Counted from the stretch's first letter, positions 35,332 through 45,403 are shown. The stretch: 64,000 bases of DNA from Mycobacterium pinniadriaticum (GCF_026242045.1 NZ_JAPJDO010000033.1:1-64000), one strand, 5' to 3'. Program-made: numbers and translations. The notes: a model not told the origin generated them from the sequence alone.

Positions 35332-35838
35332 TCACTCTTTGTGAGTCGGGGTCGATCGTCCCCACCCGGCGTTGCGTGTCATGTCTTTGATCAGCGGCAC
35401 TGCCCGATATGGCAGCGGGGTGGTGAGGGCCAGCGTGGTGGTTGAGTGGACGACTCCAGGGATCATGACAATGCGCTCGATGAGCTGCTGTAATCCGGCT
35501 TGGTTCTCGGTAGCGACGCGAACCAGCAGATCCTCGCGACCGGTCGTGGCATGAATCTCTAGCACCTGAGGGATTTCGACAAGCGCATCGACAATCGAGG
35601 CGAGTCGGCCCTGCTGGACCTCCAGCCCTATAAACGCCTGGGTTGCGACCCCCGCCTGCGCCAGATCGATCTCCGGCCGGTACCCGACGAGCAGGCCGCC
35701 TTGTTCAAGTCGTCGCAGCCTCGACTGCACGGTATTGCGCGAGATCCCCAATGTAGACGCCAACTCCACAACACCAATACGAGCGTCACGAGAAAGGAGT
35801 TCGAGTAACTCCACGTCTAGTCGATCGATGCTCAGCAA
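35332..35838 (-). CDS. Lrp/AsnC-family transcriptional regulator
   Basis: A 168-residue feast/famine regulator: N-terminal HTH (GVVELASTLGISRNTVQSRL, about residues 23-42) and a C-terminal RAM domain (TGREDLLVRVATENQAGLQQL). It is oriented away from the indolepyruvate ferredoxin oxidoreductase gene. Lrp-type regulators next to this enzyme commonly respond to aromatic or branched amino acids, so it probably controls 36284 and itself. Confidence 0.9.
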   Translation of the reverse strand: MLSIDRLDVELLELLSRDARIGVVELASTLGISRNTVQSRLRRLEQGGLLVGYRPEIDLAQAGVATQAFIGLEVQQGRLASIVDALVEIPQVLEIHATTGREDLLVRVATENQAGLQQLIERIVMIPGVVHSTTTLALTTPLPYRAVPLIKDMTRNAGWGRSTPTHKE

Positions 35839-35882
35839 CCGGTCACCTCACTTCTCCGCGAACGAATCGACGACGTCGTGAG

Positions 35883-36017
35883 CTATAGGGGTCCGTTGCC
35901 AGCGGCCTCCTGCGCCAATCCGGTTGAATCGGAGGGCGTTTCGTCGCGTCGCCTGCCCACGGCCGAAAGCAGTTTTACAACCAATGCCGTCAGCGCCGCG
36001 CCAGTCATAACCAGCAT
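35883..36017 (-). CDS. candidate 44-residue membrane peptide
   Basis: A small ORF too short for ordinary gene calling. ATG 36017 is preceded, five bases away, by GGAGGGA, a strong ribosome-binding site. The peptide starts MLVMTGAALTALVVKLLSAV, long enough for one membrane span, continues with a basic GRRR stop-transfer stretch and ends in a polar tail (total 44 aa). It lies 44 bp upstream of lrp on the same strand, so it may be co-transcribed as a leader or small membrane protein. I recognise no family. Confidence 0.45.
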   Translation of the reverse strand: MLVMTGAALTALVVKLLSAVGRRRDETPSDSTGLAQEAAGNGPL

Positions 36018-36156
36018 GACGTTCCCTCCGGTCGGGTAAGTCTCGTCTGGCGAACCCTACGGCGGACGTCGTCCGCCTGACAACAGTTTTCGTCACTTTC
36101 GCCGTCGAGACAGCCGGTGCTGCGCCAGCGAATCACCACTTAGCAGAATCGAATCC

Positions 36157-36198
36157 GTCAACTGATCCATATGCCAAGTTAATCATGCATCAGTTGAC
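36157..36198. promoter_or_regulatory. 42-bp inverted repeat (10-bp perfect arms), probable Lrp site
   Basis: GTCAACTGAT (36157-36166) and ATCAGTTGAC (36189-36198) are exact reverse complements, 32 bp apart (three helical turns), with an AT-rich spacer. The repeat lies 85-127 bp upstream of the oxidoreductase start in the lrp/36284 divergent region. Spacing and position suit a dimer-of-dimers regulator such as the adjacent Lrp. GCGAATCAC-TTAGC direct repeats flank it (36128-36144 and 36234-36247). Confidence 0.55.
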
Positions 36199-36283
36199 CT
36201 GAAAGCCATTTGGAGACAGCCTTTGAGGTGCTGGCGAATCACTTAGCGGATGCTCGAGCGCAATCTATGGACGGTGTAATGCC

Positions 36284-39200
36284 ATGACCCAAATGCACAC
36301 GGCCGGTCCGTCGGTGTCCTCATCAGCTCTCTCAGAGCGATACCGCCCATCGTCGGGTCCGGTGCTGTTGACCGGAGTACAAGCAATCGCTCGGCAGCTG
36401 GTCGAGCAGCACCAGCGGGACAGAAATGCCGGTAGACGTGTGGCGACTTTCGTCTCCGGCTACCAGGGCAGTCCGCTGGGGACCCTCGACCAGCTACTGC
36501 AGAGTCTTCCCGAACTGCGATCCGAACATCATGTGCACCTTATTCCTGGAGTCAACGAAGAACTCGCCGCCACCTCGGTTTGGGGAAGCCAACTGGAACT
36601 TCCTTCGGGGGTGCGCTCTCACGACGGGGTGATCGGCGTCTGGTACGGCAAGGGCCCGGGACTGGACCGCGCCAGCGACGCCCTTCGCCACGCAACGATG
36701 TACGGCGCCCACCCGGCGGGCGGTGCCCTCGCGTTCGTCGGCGACGATCCCGCCTCGAAGTCCTCCAGCCTCCCCATCGCGAGCGAGCGGTCGCTCGCGG
36801 CGATGTCGATGCCGATCTTCTACCCGCGCAACGCGGAAGAGGTCGTCACGTTTGGCCTATATGGCGTTGCGCTGTCCCGCGCGTCCGGATGCTGGTCGGC
36901 CATCAAACTCGTCACCGACGTCGCCGACGGGGTCTGGACGCTGGACCGGGACTTCAGCGACCTCGACATCACGGTCCCGGCCATCGAATGGGACGGCCAG
37001 CCGTGGGTGTATCGCCAGCGCATATGTGCCGCACCCCCGGATAGCGTGTTAGCCGAGGCCGACCTCTACGGACCCCGTTGGGCGATGGTCGAAGCGTTCA
37101 ACGCGGCCAACGAAATCGACAGCATCGACGTCGATCCCACAGAAGCCTGGCTGGGAATTGTCGCTGTCGGCACCGCTTACGATTCTGTCCGCGAAACCCT
37201 TGCCAACCTCGGTCTCACCGAGACTGCTCTCCGGCACGCCGGAATCCGAATCCTGCGTATCGGCATGCCCTATCCCCTTGGTGCAGAGAAGGTTCGACGC
37301 CTCGCTCGGGGTGTTGAGCAGGTCCTTGTAGTCGAGGAGAAGACCGCCTTTGTCGAGACGCAAGTCAAAGACATCCTGTACGGCCACCGCGCCGCGCCGC
37401 AGATTCTTGGTAAGCGCGCCGAAAACGGGCAAAGGCTGATTCCGCCGGACGGCGAACTGACGGCCGCACGCCTGGCCGCGCCACTGCGGACGATATTGAA
37501 GGGTCGGGTGGCGGTAGCGGCTCCTCTGCCACCGGCCCTTGAACTGACCGTCCTGCCCACCAAACGCACTGCATACTTCTGCTCGGGCTGCCCGCACAAC
37601 CGATCCACCGCGGTGCCGGAAGGCTCCCTGGCCGGCGGCGGAATCGGTTGCCACACCCTGGTCACGATGTCGTCACGCACAGACTCACAGGTCACCGGGC
37701 TGACCCAAATGGGCGGCGAAGGTGCCCAATGGATCGGTCAGGCACCGTTCACGGATATCGAGCACATCTTCCAGAACGTCGGCGACGGAACCTATTTCCA
37801 CTCTGGACAACTCGCGGTGCAGGCGTGTGTCGCCGCGGGGGTGAACATCACCTACAAGATTCTGTACAACTCCGCCGTGGCGATGACCGGTGCCCAGGAC
37901 GTCAAAGCTGGACTGACCGTCCCCGAACTGACGCACAAACTCGCCGCGGAAGGCGTCTCGAAAATCATCGTCTGCGCGGAAGACCCTGGACGACATAGAG
38001 GGAAATCGTTCGCCAGGAACGTGTTGTTGTGGAACCGCGAGCGCCTCGACGAGGCACAGCAACTTCTTCGCGACACCAAGGGCGTCACCGTCTTGATCTA
38101 CGACCAGCAATGCGCAGCCGAAGCCCGACGCAAGCGCAAGCGCGGCAAACTTCCGATTCGCCGTACCCGGGTGGTCATCAACGAAGCCGTATGCGAAGGC
38201 TGCGGCGACTGTGGCGTCAAGAGTAGCTGCTTGTCCGTGCAACCCGTCGACACCGAACTGGGCCGAAAGACCCGCATCGACCAGACCACTTGCAACACCG
38301 ACTACTCGTGCCTCGACGGTAACTGCCCGTCGTTTGTAACGGTGGAGCTGCCGGACTCGCACATCGCCGATGCCGCACCACAGCCGCCGACTCCTCCCGA
38401 CGTCGCCGAGCCGACGTACCGGCCAATCACCGCCGTTCACAACATCTTTCTGGCCGGCATCGGCGGCACCGGGATCGTGACCGTCAATCAGGTACTCGCC
38501 ATGGCCGCATTGCGCGACGGACTACGCCCCGAAGGACTTGACCAGACAGGCCTGAGCCAGAAGGCCGGCCCGGTGACCTCCCATCTGCGGCTGAGCACCG
38601 AGGCGGTCGAATCGTCCAACCGCATCAGCCCCGAGTCGGCTGACTGCATCTTGGCCTTCGACCTACTCACCGCCGTCGAGGCAAAGAACGTGGGATACGG
38701 GAGCCCGAACCGCACTATCTCCGTTGCCTCAACCAGCAAGACCCCCACCGGCGACATGGTTTACAACGACGCCGTCGAGTATCCCGCCGAGGCGACGCTA
38801 CTGTCCCGACTGGATGTCCGTAGCCGTGCACTGATCGCTTTCGATGCTCTCGCCGCCGCCGAGAAACTGTTCGGCAATACCGCAGCGGCGAACTTCCTGC
38901 TCGTCGGCGCCGCCTATCAGGCCGGCGCCATTCCGATCACCGCCAGCGCGATCGAAGAGGCGATCGCCATCAATGGTGTTGCCGTGCAGATGAACCGGCT
39001 AGCGTTCGACTGGGGTCGAGTTGCCGTCGCCGAACCCGAAGCCTTTCGCAACGCGACTATACTTCGGAAGGTCCCACAGTGCGATACTGCGCCGCTACCC
39101 CACCATCTCCTGGACGGTTGCACGGTGAACGGGACCACGCGGGAGCTACTGGAGCGGCGCGCCGCGAACCTCATCGACTACCAGGGAGCCGGCTTGGCGG

Positions 39201-39760
39201 CCCGGTTGATCACACTGACCCAGAATGTGTGGTCGCAAGAACGCGCGATCACCGACCGCACTGAACTGTCCGACGCTGTCACGATGAACTTCTTCAAGCT
39301 CCTTGCCTACAAGGATGAATACGAAGTCGCCCGGATGCTCACCGAACCGGCATTCCTCGATTTGGTGAAGACACAGGTGCCTGGAGGGCAGGGTCTGACC
39401 TTCAAGCTGCATCCGCCCATCCTGAAAGCGCTGGGCCGCAAGAAGAAAATCGATCTGGGCCCCCGCACGCATGTCGCCCTGCGCCTACTCGCGAAGGGAA
39501 AGCCCCTGCGCGGGCGGTTCATCGACCCGTTCGGACACACGCGGATGCGGCGCCTCGAACGCGACCTCATTACCCACTACGAAGTGACGGTCCAGGACCT
39601 TCTGCCGACGCTTACACCCGAGACCTACGACCAGGCCCTAGCCGTCGCGTCGGCTGCCGAATTGGTCCGCGGTTACGAAGAGGTGAAGATGCGCAATCTG
39701 CGCCGCTATGTCGCACGGCTACACGAGCTCGGAGTCGACACCGCGTCGCTGTCGATATGA
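36284..39760 (+). CDS. indolepyruvate ferredoxin oxidoreductase, fused alpha-gamma type
   Basis: This 1158-residue TPP- and Fe-S-dependent 2-oxoacid oxidoreductase converts aryl pyruvates (from Phe, Tyr, Trp) or related 2-oxoacids to acyl-CoA, reducing ferredoxin. In order: N-terminal pyrimidine-binding domain with FVSGYQGSPLG and PGVNEELAA, transketolase C-like region, CSGCPHN (about residue 430) and the TPP-binding GDGTYFHSGQLAV, cysteine-rich CEGCGDCGVKSSC and the following NTDYSCLDGNCPS region, then the gamma domain GIGGTGIVTVNQ. Length is typical. It could also feed arylacetyl-CoA into the catabolic region. Confidence 0.92.
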   Translation: MTQMHTAGPSVSSSALSERYRPSSGPVLLTGVQAIARQLVEQHQRDRNAGRRVATFVSGYQGSPLGTLDQLLQSLPELRSEHHVHLIPGVNEELAATSVWGSQLELPSGVRSHDGVIGVWYGKGPGLDRASDALRHATMYGAHPAGGALAFVGDDPASKSSSLPIASERSLAAMSMPIFYPRNAEEVVTFGLYGVALSRASGCWSAIKLVTDVADGVWTLDRDFSDLDITVPAIEWDGQPWVYRQRICAAPPDSVLAEADLYGPRWAMVEAFNAANEIDSIDVDPTEAWLGIVAVGTAYDSVRETLANLGLTETALRHAGIRILRIGMPYPLGAEKVRRLARGVEQVLVVEEKTAFVETQVKDILYGHRAAPQILGKRAENGQRLIPPDGELTAARLAAPLRTILKGRVAVAAPLPPALELTVLPTKRTAYFCSGCPHNRSTAVPEGSLAGGGIGCHTLVTMSSRTDSQVTGLTQMGGEGAQWIGQAPFTDIEHIFQNVGDGTYFHSGQLAVQACVAAGVNITYKILYNSAVAMTGAQDVKAGLTVPELTHKLAAEGVSKIIVCAEDPGRHRGKSFARNVLLWNRERLDEAQQLLRDTKGVTVLIYDQQCAAEARRKRKRGKLPIRRTRVVINEAVCEGCGDCGVKSSCLSVQPVDTELGRKTRIDQTTCNTDYSCLDGNCPSFVTVELPDSHIADAAPQPPTPPDVAEPTYRPITAVHNIFLAGIGGTGIVTVNQVLAMAALRDGLRPEGLDQTGLSQKAGPVTSHLRLSTEAVESSNRISPESADCILAFDLLTAVEAKNVGYGSPNRTISVASTSKTPTGDMVYNDAVEYPAEATLLSRLDVRSRALIAFDALAAAEKLFGNTAAANFLLVGAAYQAGAIPITASAIEEAIAINGVAVQMNRLAFDWGRVAVAEPEAFRNATILRKVPQCDTAPLPHHLLDGCTVNGTTRELLERRAANLIDYQGAGLAARLITLTQNVWSQERAITDRTELSDAVTMNFFKLLAYKDEYEVARMLTEPAFLDLVKTQVPGGQGLTFKLHPPILKALGRKKKIDLGPRTHVALRLLAKGKPLRGRFIDPFGHTRMRRLERDLITHYEVTVQDLLPTLTPETYDQALAVASAAELVRGYEEVKMRNLRRYVARLHELGVDTASLSI

Positions 39761-39925
39761 CGATTGGCCGCGTGCAGCCACCGACGCGTTTCGGCCTGCC
39801 GCACATCACAATCAATGCCGGCGGTTCGACTATCGTGCGGATCACCACCGCCGCGCCAAGCACCGGGCAACGCTCAATACAATGCTCGTGTTGACACAAC
39901 ATCCGACATCGGGAGCACAAGGGCC

Positions 39926-40171
39926 ATGCGAGTCACCGTTTTTGGCGCCAGCGGCAAGATCGGAAGCCTCGTTGTCGATGATCTGCTCGCCGACGGGCAC
40001 TACGTCACGGCATACCTTCGCGACCCCGGCAAGCTCAAGATCAGCCACCCAAACTTGACCACGATCGAGGGTGAGCTCTCCGACCCAGACCGGATACGTC
40101 AAACCGTCCGAGGCGCCGACGCTGTGATCACTGTGTTCAAACCCGGCGTGTGGGGCCCGGTTCCAAGCTGA
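39926..40171 (+). pseudogene. truncated NAD(P)H-binding (NmrA/SDR-like) protein
   Basis: The ORF from ATG 39926 encodes the first Rossmann unit of an atypical SDR: MRVTVFGASGKIGSLVVDDL, LRDPGKL, GELSDPDRI and VRGADAVI. Family proteins have about 200-220 residues; this one stops at 81, right after the fourth strand, where homology ends (VFKPGVWGPVPS). The downstream sequence belongs to a different, oppositely oriented remnant, so the C-terminal two thirds are deleted. Confidence 0.7.
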
Positions 40172-40404
40172 TCGTTCGGAGCCCTCTGAGTGTTCAACCG
40201 GATTGACTCGGCGTTGATACCACGTTGCGTGACGAAGGAGGCATCCTCGTAGAACCGGTATTCGGCGATCAAACCCTGATGAACCTTGAAGAAAATCGCG
40301 TCGTGGCAAGCGTAGGACTTCCCGGTGGGCTCGATGGTGACACCAGGTTTGCATTCTTAGGCAGCCTGGAAGGGTGCGAAGATGCCGCGGTAGGACTCAT
40401 ACAG
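40172..40404 (-). pseudogene. decayed SnoaL-like NTF2-fold gene remnant
   Basis: On the minus strand, one frame reads LYESYRGIFAPFQAA, a stop, then CKPGVTIEPTGKSYACHDAI, followed by FFKVHQGLIAEYRFYEDAS and FVTQ (the part after the stop covers about 40360-40210). The middle part is a clear C-terminal half of a SnoaL-like domain (strand-turn-strand with GLIAEYRFYED). The in-frame stop near 40360 and the lack of a start show it is dead. It meets the truncated NAD(P)H-binding gene head to head, marking a deletion junction. I recognise nothing in 40405-40632. Confidence 0.55.
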
Positions 40405-40632
40405 ACCTCTTCGTTTGGTTGGGGCGACGGCGGCCCCCCGTGTCAACGTGGCCCGCATGTGCGATCAGCCCACAACCACGCCGAGCGCCTGGGCGAAGAG
40501 GTGGATCATGTGCTGGACGCCAACGAGAGAAGGAGCGCCGCGCCTTCCCGCACAGACGGGTCGTACCCGCCATCTCCGGCGACGGAACCGAAGACAACCA
40601 GAAGAGCCCAAGTCGCTCAGTGAGCTGCAAAA

Positions 40633-41619
<987 letters not shown>

Positions 41620-41658
41620 TCACCACGCTGTTTGCCCCGTTTCCGGCTGACCACCAAA

Positions 41659-41706
41659 ACACTACCCCTGGGGTCCGACAACACGCCGCAACACAACAAC
41701 TTGTGT
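41659..41706. promoter_or_regulatory. tandem NrdR boxes upstream of nrdF
   Basis: ACACAACAACTTGTGT (41691-41706) matches the NrdR consensus acaCwAtATaTwGtgt at 13 of 16 positions. ACACTACCCCTGGGGT (41659-41674) matches at about 10. They are separated by 16 bp, so starts are 32 bp apart, the standard three-turn spacing of NrdR box pairs. They lie 52-99 bp upstream of the nrdF start. NrdR is the ATP/dATP-sensing repressor of ribonucleotide reductase genes. The consensus comes from established knowledge; the scores are my count. Confidence 0.7.
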
Positions 41707-41768
41707 TTCCCCGAGACCGAATCCACAGGTCCGGCGCGCAGCGCGAAATGACCCCGGCGTGTCGACGA

Positions 41769-43316
41769 TCAGCCCGCAGCAGACGTCGTCGAGGGCCGCA
41801 CCGGCGCCCCGGATCCCACCCCGGAAAAGCGGTACTCCGAACGCTTCAGCGAACGCGTGGTCAACCAGTACTGCCACGTCATGCCGCTCCACAGCGTGCG
41901 GTTCTTGCCGTGCTCGTCGAGATACCAACTACTGCAGCCGCCGGTGCTCCACACCGCACCCTCGAGCCGCTGCTGCAGCTCCGCATTGAACGTGTCCTGC
42001 GCGCACCGGCTGGGCGCCAGCGCCTGCGCCCCGGCCTTGTCGACGGCGTCGATCGCCTGGCCGACGTAGCGGATCTGCGACTCGATCATGAACACCACCG
42101 AGTTGTGGCCCAATCCGGTGTTCGGCCCGAGCAGGAAGAACAGATTCGGCATGTCCGCGACGGCGATTCCGCGGTGGGCCTGCACCCCCTCGCGATTCCA
42201 GCGGTCCACCAGGTCCTCGCCGCCAGGGCCCTTGATACCGACGTAGGTATAGGAGTCGGTGACGTGGAAGCCGGTCGCGAACACAATGACGTCGACCTCG
42301 CGTTCGGTGCCGTCGGCGGTCACGATGCCGTGCGGGGTGATCCGGGCGATCGGATCGGTGACCAGCTCCGAGCGGGGTTCGGCGATGGCTCGAAAGTATC
42401 CGTCGGAGAACAACACTCGCTTGCAGCCCAACCGATATTTCGGAGTCAGCCTGCGTCGGAGGTCACGATCGCGAACCTGGCGACGGATGTTCCACTTGCC
42501 GGCCAGCTCGCCGAGCGTGAGCAGCTCGGGCCGCTGGGTCATCGCGAAGCCGAGCGCTTCCTGGAACCAGTAGATGCCGGTGCGCAGCAGTGCCCGGGTG
42601 CCGGGCACCGTCGCGAAAGCGTCGCGCATCCACACCGGGGTCGGGTTGTTGGTGCGCGGCAGCACCCAGGCCGGGGTGCGTTGGTAGAGCTGCAACTCCC
42701 CGACCTCCTCCACGATCTCCGGGACGATCTGGATGGCGCTGGCACCGGTGCCGATGACCGCGACACGCTTGCCGGCGAGGTCGACACTGTGGTCCCACTG
42801 CGCCGAGTGGAACGCCGCACCCTCGAAGTCGGCCAGCCCCTCGACATCGGGCACGGCCGGGATATGCAGCGCGCCGGCACCGGAGATCAGGAACTGGGCG
42901 ACGTACTCGCGGCCGTCCTTGGTGAACACGTGCCAGCGGTACTCGGCGTCGTCCCAATGGGCCCGGTCGACGTGGGCGCCGAACCGGATGTAGCGACGCA
43001 GGCCGTGCTTGTCGGTCACGCCCTTGAGGTAGTCGAGGATCTCCGGTTGCTCCGACCACATGTAGGTCCAGTCGGGCTTGGGTTCGAAGGAGAAGGAGTA
43101 GAGGTGCGCCGGGATGTCGCACGCGCAGCCCGGGTAGCTGTTGTCGCGCCAGGTCCCGCCGACGTCGTCGGCCTTCTCCAGGATCAGAAAGTCGACGCCG
43201 CGCGCTTGGAGCTCGATCCCCATGCCGAGCCCGGAGAAGCCGGTGCCGATGACCAGCGCCCTGGTGTGGACGGGCTCGGTGGCAGTCTCGGCGACGGACG
43301 GTTCGACAACGGTCAT
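41769..43316 (-). CDS. flavin-containing Baeyer-Villiger-type monooxygenase
   Basis: 515 residues from ATG 43316; the frame opens at a TTG at 43334, which is a less likely start. FAD site VIGTGFSGLGMGIEL, then GGTWRDNSYPGCACDIP, the Baeyer-Villiger fingerprint FxGxxxHxxxW (FEGAAFHSAQWD), NADPH site VAVIGTGASAIQIVPEI and the ATGFHVTDSY motif. It would insert oxygen into ketones or oxidise heteroatoms. It corresponds in position to M. tuberculosis Rv3049c, between TetR and nrdF2. Confidence 0.92.
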   Translation of the reverse strand: MTVVEPSVAETATEPVHTRALVIGTGFSGLGMGIELQARGVDFLILEKADDVGGTWRDNSYPGCACDIPAHLYSFSFEPKPDWTYMWSEQPEILDYLKGVTDKHGLRRYIRFGAHVDRAHWDDAEYRWHVFTKDGREYVAQFLISGAGALHIPAVPDVEGLADFEGAAFHSAQWDHSVDLAGKRVAVIGTGASAIQIVPEIVEEVGELQLYQRTPAWVLPRTNNPTPVWMRDAFATVPGTRALLRTGIYWFQEALGFAMTQRPELLTLGELAGKWNIRRQVRDRDLRRRLTPKYRLGCKRVLFSDGYFRAIAEPRSELVTDPIARITPHGIVTADGTEREVDVIVFATGFHVTDSYTYVGIKGPGGEDLVDRWNREGVQAHRGIAVADMPNLFFLLGPNTGLGHNSVVFMIESQIRYVGQAIDAVDKAGAQALAPSRCAQDTFNAELQQRLEGAVWSTGGCSSWYLDEHGKNRTLWSGMTWQYWLTTRSLKRSEYRFSGVGSGAPVRPSTTSAAG

Positions 43317-43365
43317 GACAACCAAAGTACCCAATACCGCTGGTATCGCCTAGGTGCGTAAGGCC

Positions 43366-44172
43366 TCAGCCGGCGGCGGCGCGGCGCTGCATCGCGTCGT
43401 GAATGGGCCGGTTGGGGTCGAGGTCGACGCCCAACAGATCGGCGGTGCCGTTGACCGTGCCCAACATGATCGTCGTCAGGTGATTGATGAACTCCTCGGC
43501 CGGCATCCGCCTCGGGCTGTCCGGGTCGGGGCCCAGCCACCAGTCGGTGGCCGCTGACGCGGACCCGAACGCGGCCGCGGCGGCGAGCTCCAGCGCCGCG
43601 GGGTCGAGTTGCATGCCGCGCAGCTCGTTGTTGAACGTCTCGGCCATCGCCATGGTGATCTCGCGGCCCTCGTTGAGCGCGCGCTGGGTGGATTCCGATT
43701 GCTCGGGGAACCGCCCCTGCAGCATGAAGCGCAGCACGTTGGGATGCTGCTCGACCAGGCTCACGTACTCGGCCACACCGCGGCGGACAACCTCGCGGGT
43801 GGGGTCGGTGGCGGCGTCGATGTTCGAGAAGATCGCCGCCCACAACATGTCGCGCAACCGTTTGCCGATTGCCTGGAACAGATCGGACTTGTCGGTGAAG
43901 TGCCGGTAGATCTTCGGTTTTGCGGTGCCCGCTTCTTCGGCGATTTCACGCAGGCTGACCTCGGGCCCGTGCTTGTCGATGGACCGGAACGCGGCGTCGA
44001 CGATCTCGGCACGCACCTTCTTGCGGTGCTCACGCCAGCGTTCACTGCGCGCGTCGACCTTGCCCGGCTCTGTGCCGGATCGCGATCTGGACGCTCTGCG
44101 CACGTCAAGCACTGTACTCGCAGGCCGACCGCCATCCGCCGATCGGAGCGGCGCCGTGATCTCGGTTAGCAT
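43366..44172 (-). CDS. TetR-family transcriptional regulator
   Basis: A 268-residue regulator with a long basic N-terminal extension (about 50 residues, Arg/Ser-rich, may be over-called), a TetR HTH (VSLREIAEEAGTAKPKIYRH, about residues 72-91) and a helical C-terminal domain. It lies just upstream of the monooxygenase gene on the same strand and divergent from the geranylgeranyl-reductase-like gene. Its location matches Rv3050c of M. tuberculosis. Confidence 0.88.
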   Translation of the reverse strand: MLTEITAPLRSADGGRPASTVLDVRRASRSRSGTEPGKVDARSERWREHRKKVRAEIVDAAFRSIDKHGPEVSLREIAEEAGTAKPKIYRHFTDKSDLFQAIGKRLRDMLWAAIFSNIDAATDPTREVVRRGVAEYVSLVEQHPNVLRFMLQGRFPEQSESTQRALNEGREITMAMAETFNNELRGMQLDPAALELAAAAAFGSASAATDWWLGPDPDSPRRMPAEEFINHLTTIMLGTVNGTADLLGVDLDPNRPIHDAMQRRAAAG

Positions 44173-44208
44173 CGTGGCAACCCGATTATCGAAGTGAGAC
44201 GAGACGTA

Positions 44209-45387
44209 GTGACCGAGCGATTCGACCTGGTGGTGGCCGGCGGGGGGCCATCAGGATCCGCGGCGGCGTGGCAAGCCGCCCAGACCGGCGCGAAAGTGGT
44301 GGTCCTCGACAAGGCGGAGTTCCCGCGGGACAAGCCCTGCGGCGACGGCCTGACCGCCCGGGCGGTGAGCTATCTCCAGAAGATGGGCCTCGCCCACGAG
44401 GTGTCGCAATTCCACCGCATCAGCGGCGTGACCGTTTACAGCCCGTCCGAATGGGAGCTGTCGTTCCCGAAGCGCCCCGGCATGCCCGACCACGGTCACA
44501 CCGCGAGCCGCAGCGAACTCGACACCATGCTGCTCAAGCACGCCGAGTCGGCCGGCGCGGTGGCGCGCCAGGGCTGTGAGGTCGCCGGTCCCGAGTTCGA
44601 CGAGCGCGGCCGGGTGATCGGTGTGGTGCTCAAGAGCGGTGAGAAGGTCTTGGGCGACGCAGTGATCGCGGCCGACGGCGCCTACTCCCCGATCAAGCGG
44701 GCGCTGAAGATCGACTCGGACTACAACGGCTATTCGGCCATCGCGATCCGCTCGGAGATGCACGCCAACCGGCCGGACTCCGATCGGTTCGAGATCTACC
44801 TCAAGCTGCTGTTCCAGGGCGATCAGCTGCCGGGCTACGGCTGGGTGTTCCCGATGGGTGGCGGCAGATTCAACATCGGCCTGGGCTACGTCAACAGCTA
44901 CAAGAATTGGCAGTCCATCAACGCCACCCATTTCTTCGGCGACTTCCTGCGCAGCCTGCCCCGCGAGTGGGAGCTGCCGCCGGTCGAGGAATTGAAGAAG
45001 AACAAGACCGTCCGGGCCTGGCGGCTGCCGATGGGATTCACTGCCTGGCCGCCGTGGCGTCCCGGAGTGCTGTTCACCGGCGACTCGCTGGGCGCGGGCA
45101 AGCCGGTCTCCGGGGCCGGTATCTCCAAGGCGCTGGAATCCGGGCTGGCCGCCGGCGAATGCGCGATCGCGGCGTTGGAGAACGGCGGACCCGACGACTT
45201 CACCAACTACCAGCTGCGCATGGAGGCGGCGTGGGGTCGGGAGTATCGGCGCGGGCGCTTCTTCAACAAGCTCGCCGGCTACCCTAAGGTCTCCGGGGCC
45301 GGACTCAAACTGCTGGACAACCACACCTTCCGCGACTTCCTGCTGAAGTCGCTGTACAAGAAGCAGCAGAGCCCCTCGCACACCTGA
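44209..45387 (+). CDS. geranylgeranyl reductase-family flavoprotein
   Basis: 392 residues from GTG 44209 (GTG 44194 would add five residues). N-terminal FAD site DLVVAGGGPSGSAAAWQAA, the family motif PRDKPCGDGLT, DGAYSPIKRAL and the second FAD contact VLFTGDSLGAGKPVSGAGIS. Members reduce double bonds of isoprenoid chains (for example menaquinone side chains) or epoxidise/hydroxylate them. Divergent from TetR across about 36 bp; followed 16 bp later by the RyR-domain gene, perhaps one transcript. The substrate is unknown. Confidence 0.88.
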   Translation: MTERFDLVVAGGGPSGSAAAWQAAQTGAKVVVLDKAEFPRDKPCGDGLTARAVSYLQKMGLAHEVSQFHRISGVTVYSPSEWELSFPKRPGMPDHGHTASRSELDTMLLKHAESAGAVARQGCEVAGPEFDERGRVIGVVLKSGEKVLGDAVIAADGAYSPIKRALKIDSDYNGYSAIAIRSEMHANRPDSDRFEIYLKLLFQGDQLPGYGWVFPMGGGRFNIGLGYVNSYKNWQSINATHFFGDFLRSLPREWELPPVEELKKNKTVRAWRLPMGFTAWPPWRPGVLFTGDSLGAGKPVSGAGISKALESGLAAGECAIAALENGGPDDFTNYQLRMEAAWGREYRRGRFFNKLAGYPKVSGAGLKLLDNHTFRDFLLKSLYKKQQSPSHT

Positions 45388-45403
45388 GTTCTAGAATCCG
45401 ACG

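Noticed and set aside
35848-36096. 82-residue minus-strand ORF upstream of lrp
   Set aside because: Arg-rich with no hydrophobic or domain pattern; another frame in the same stretch holds the 44-residue ORF with a strong ribosome-binding site, which is the better candidate.
40225-40623. 132-residue plus-strand ORF in the nrdF/oxidoreductase gap
   Set aside because: No domain pattern, and the stretch is better explained in part by a SnoaL-like remnant on the minus strand.
44209-45387. Assignment as MenJ (menaquinone reductase)
   Set aside because: The family motifs match, but the sequence between them differs clearly from what I recall of the MenJ protein, so only the family name is given.
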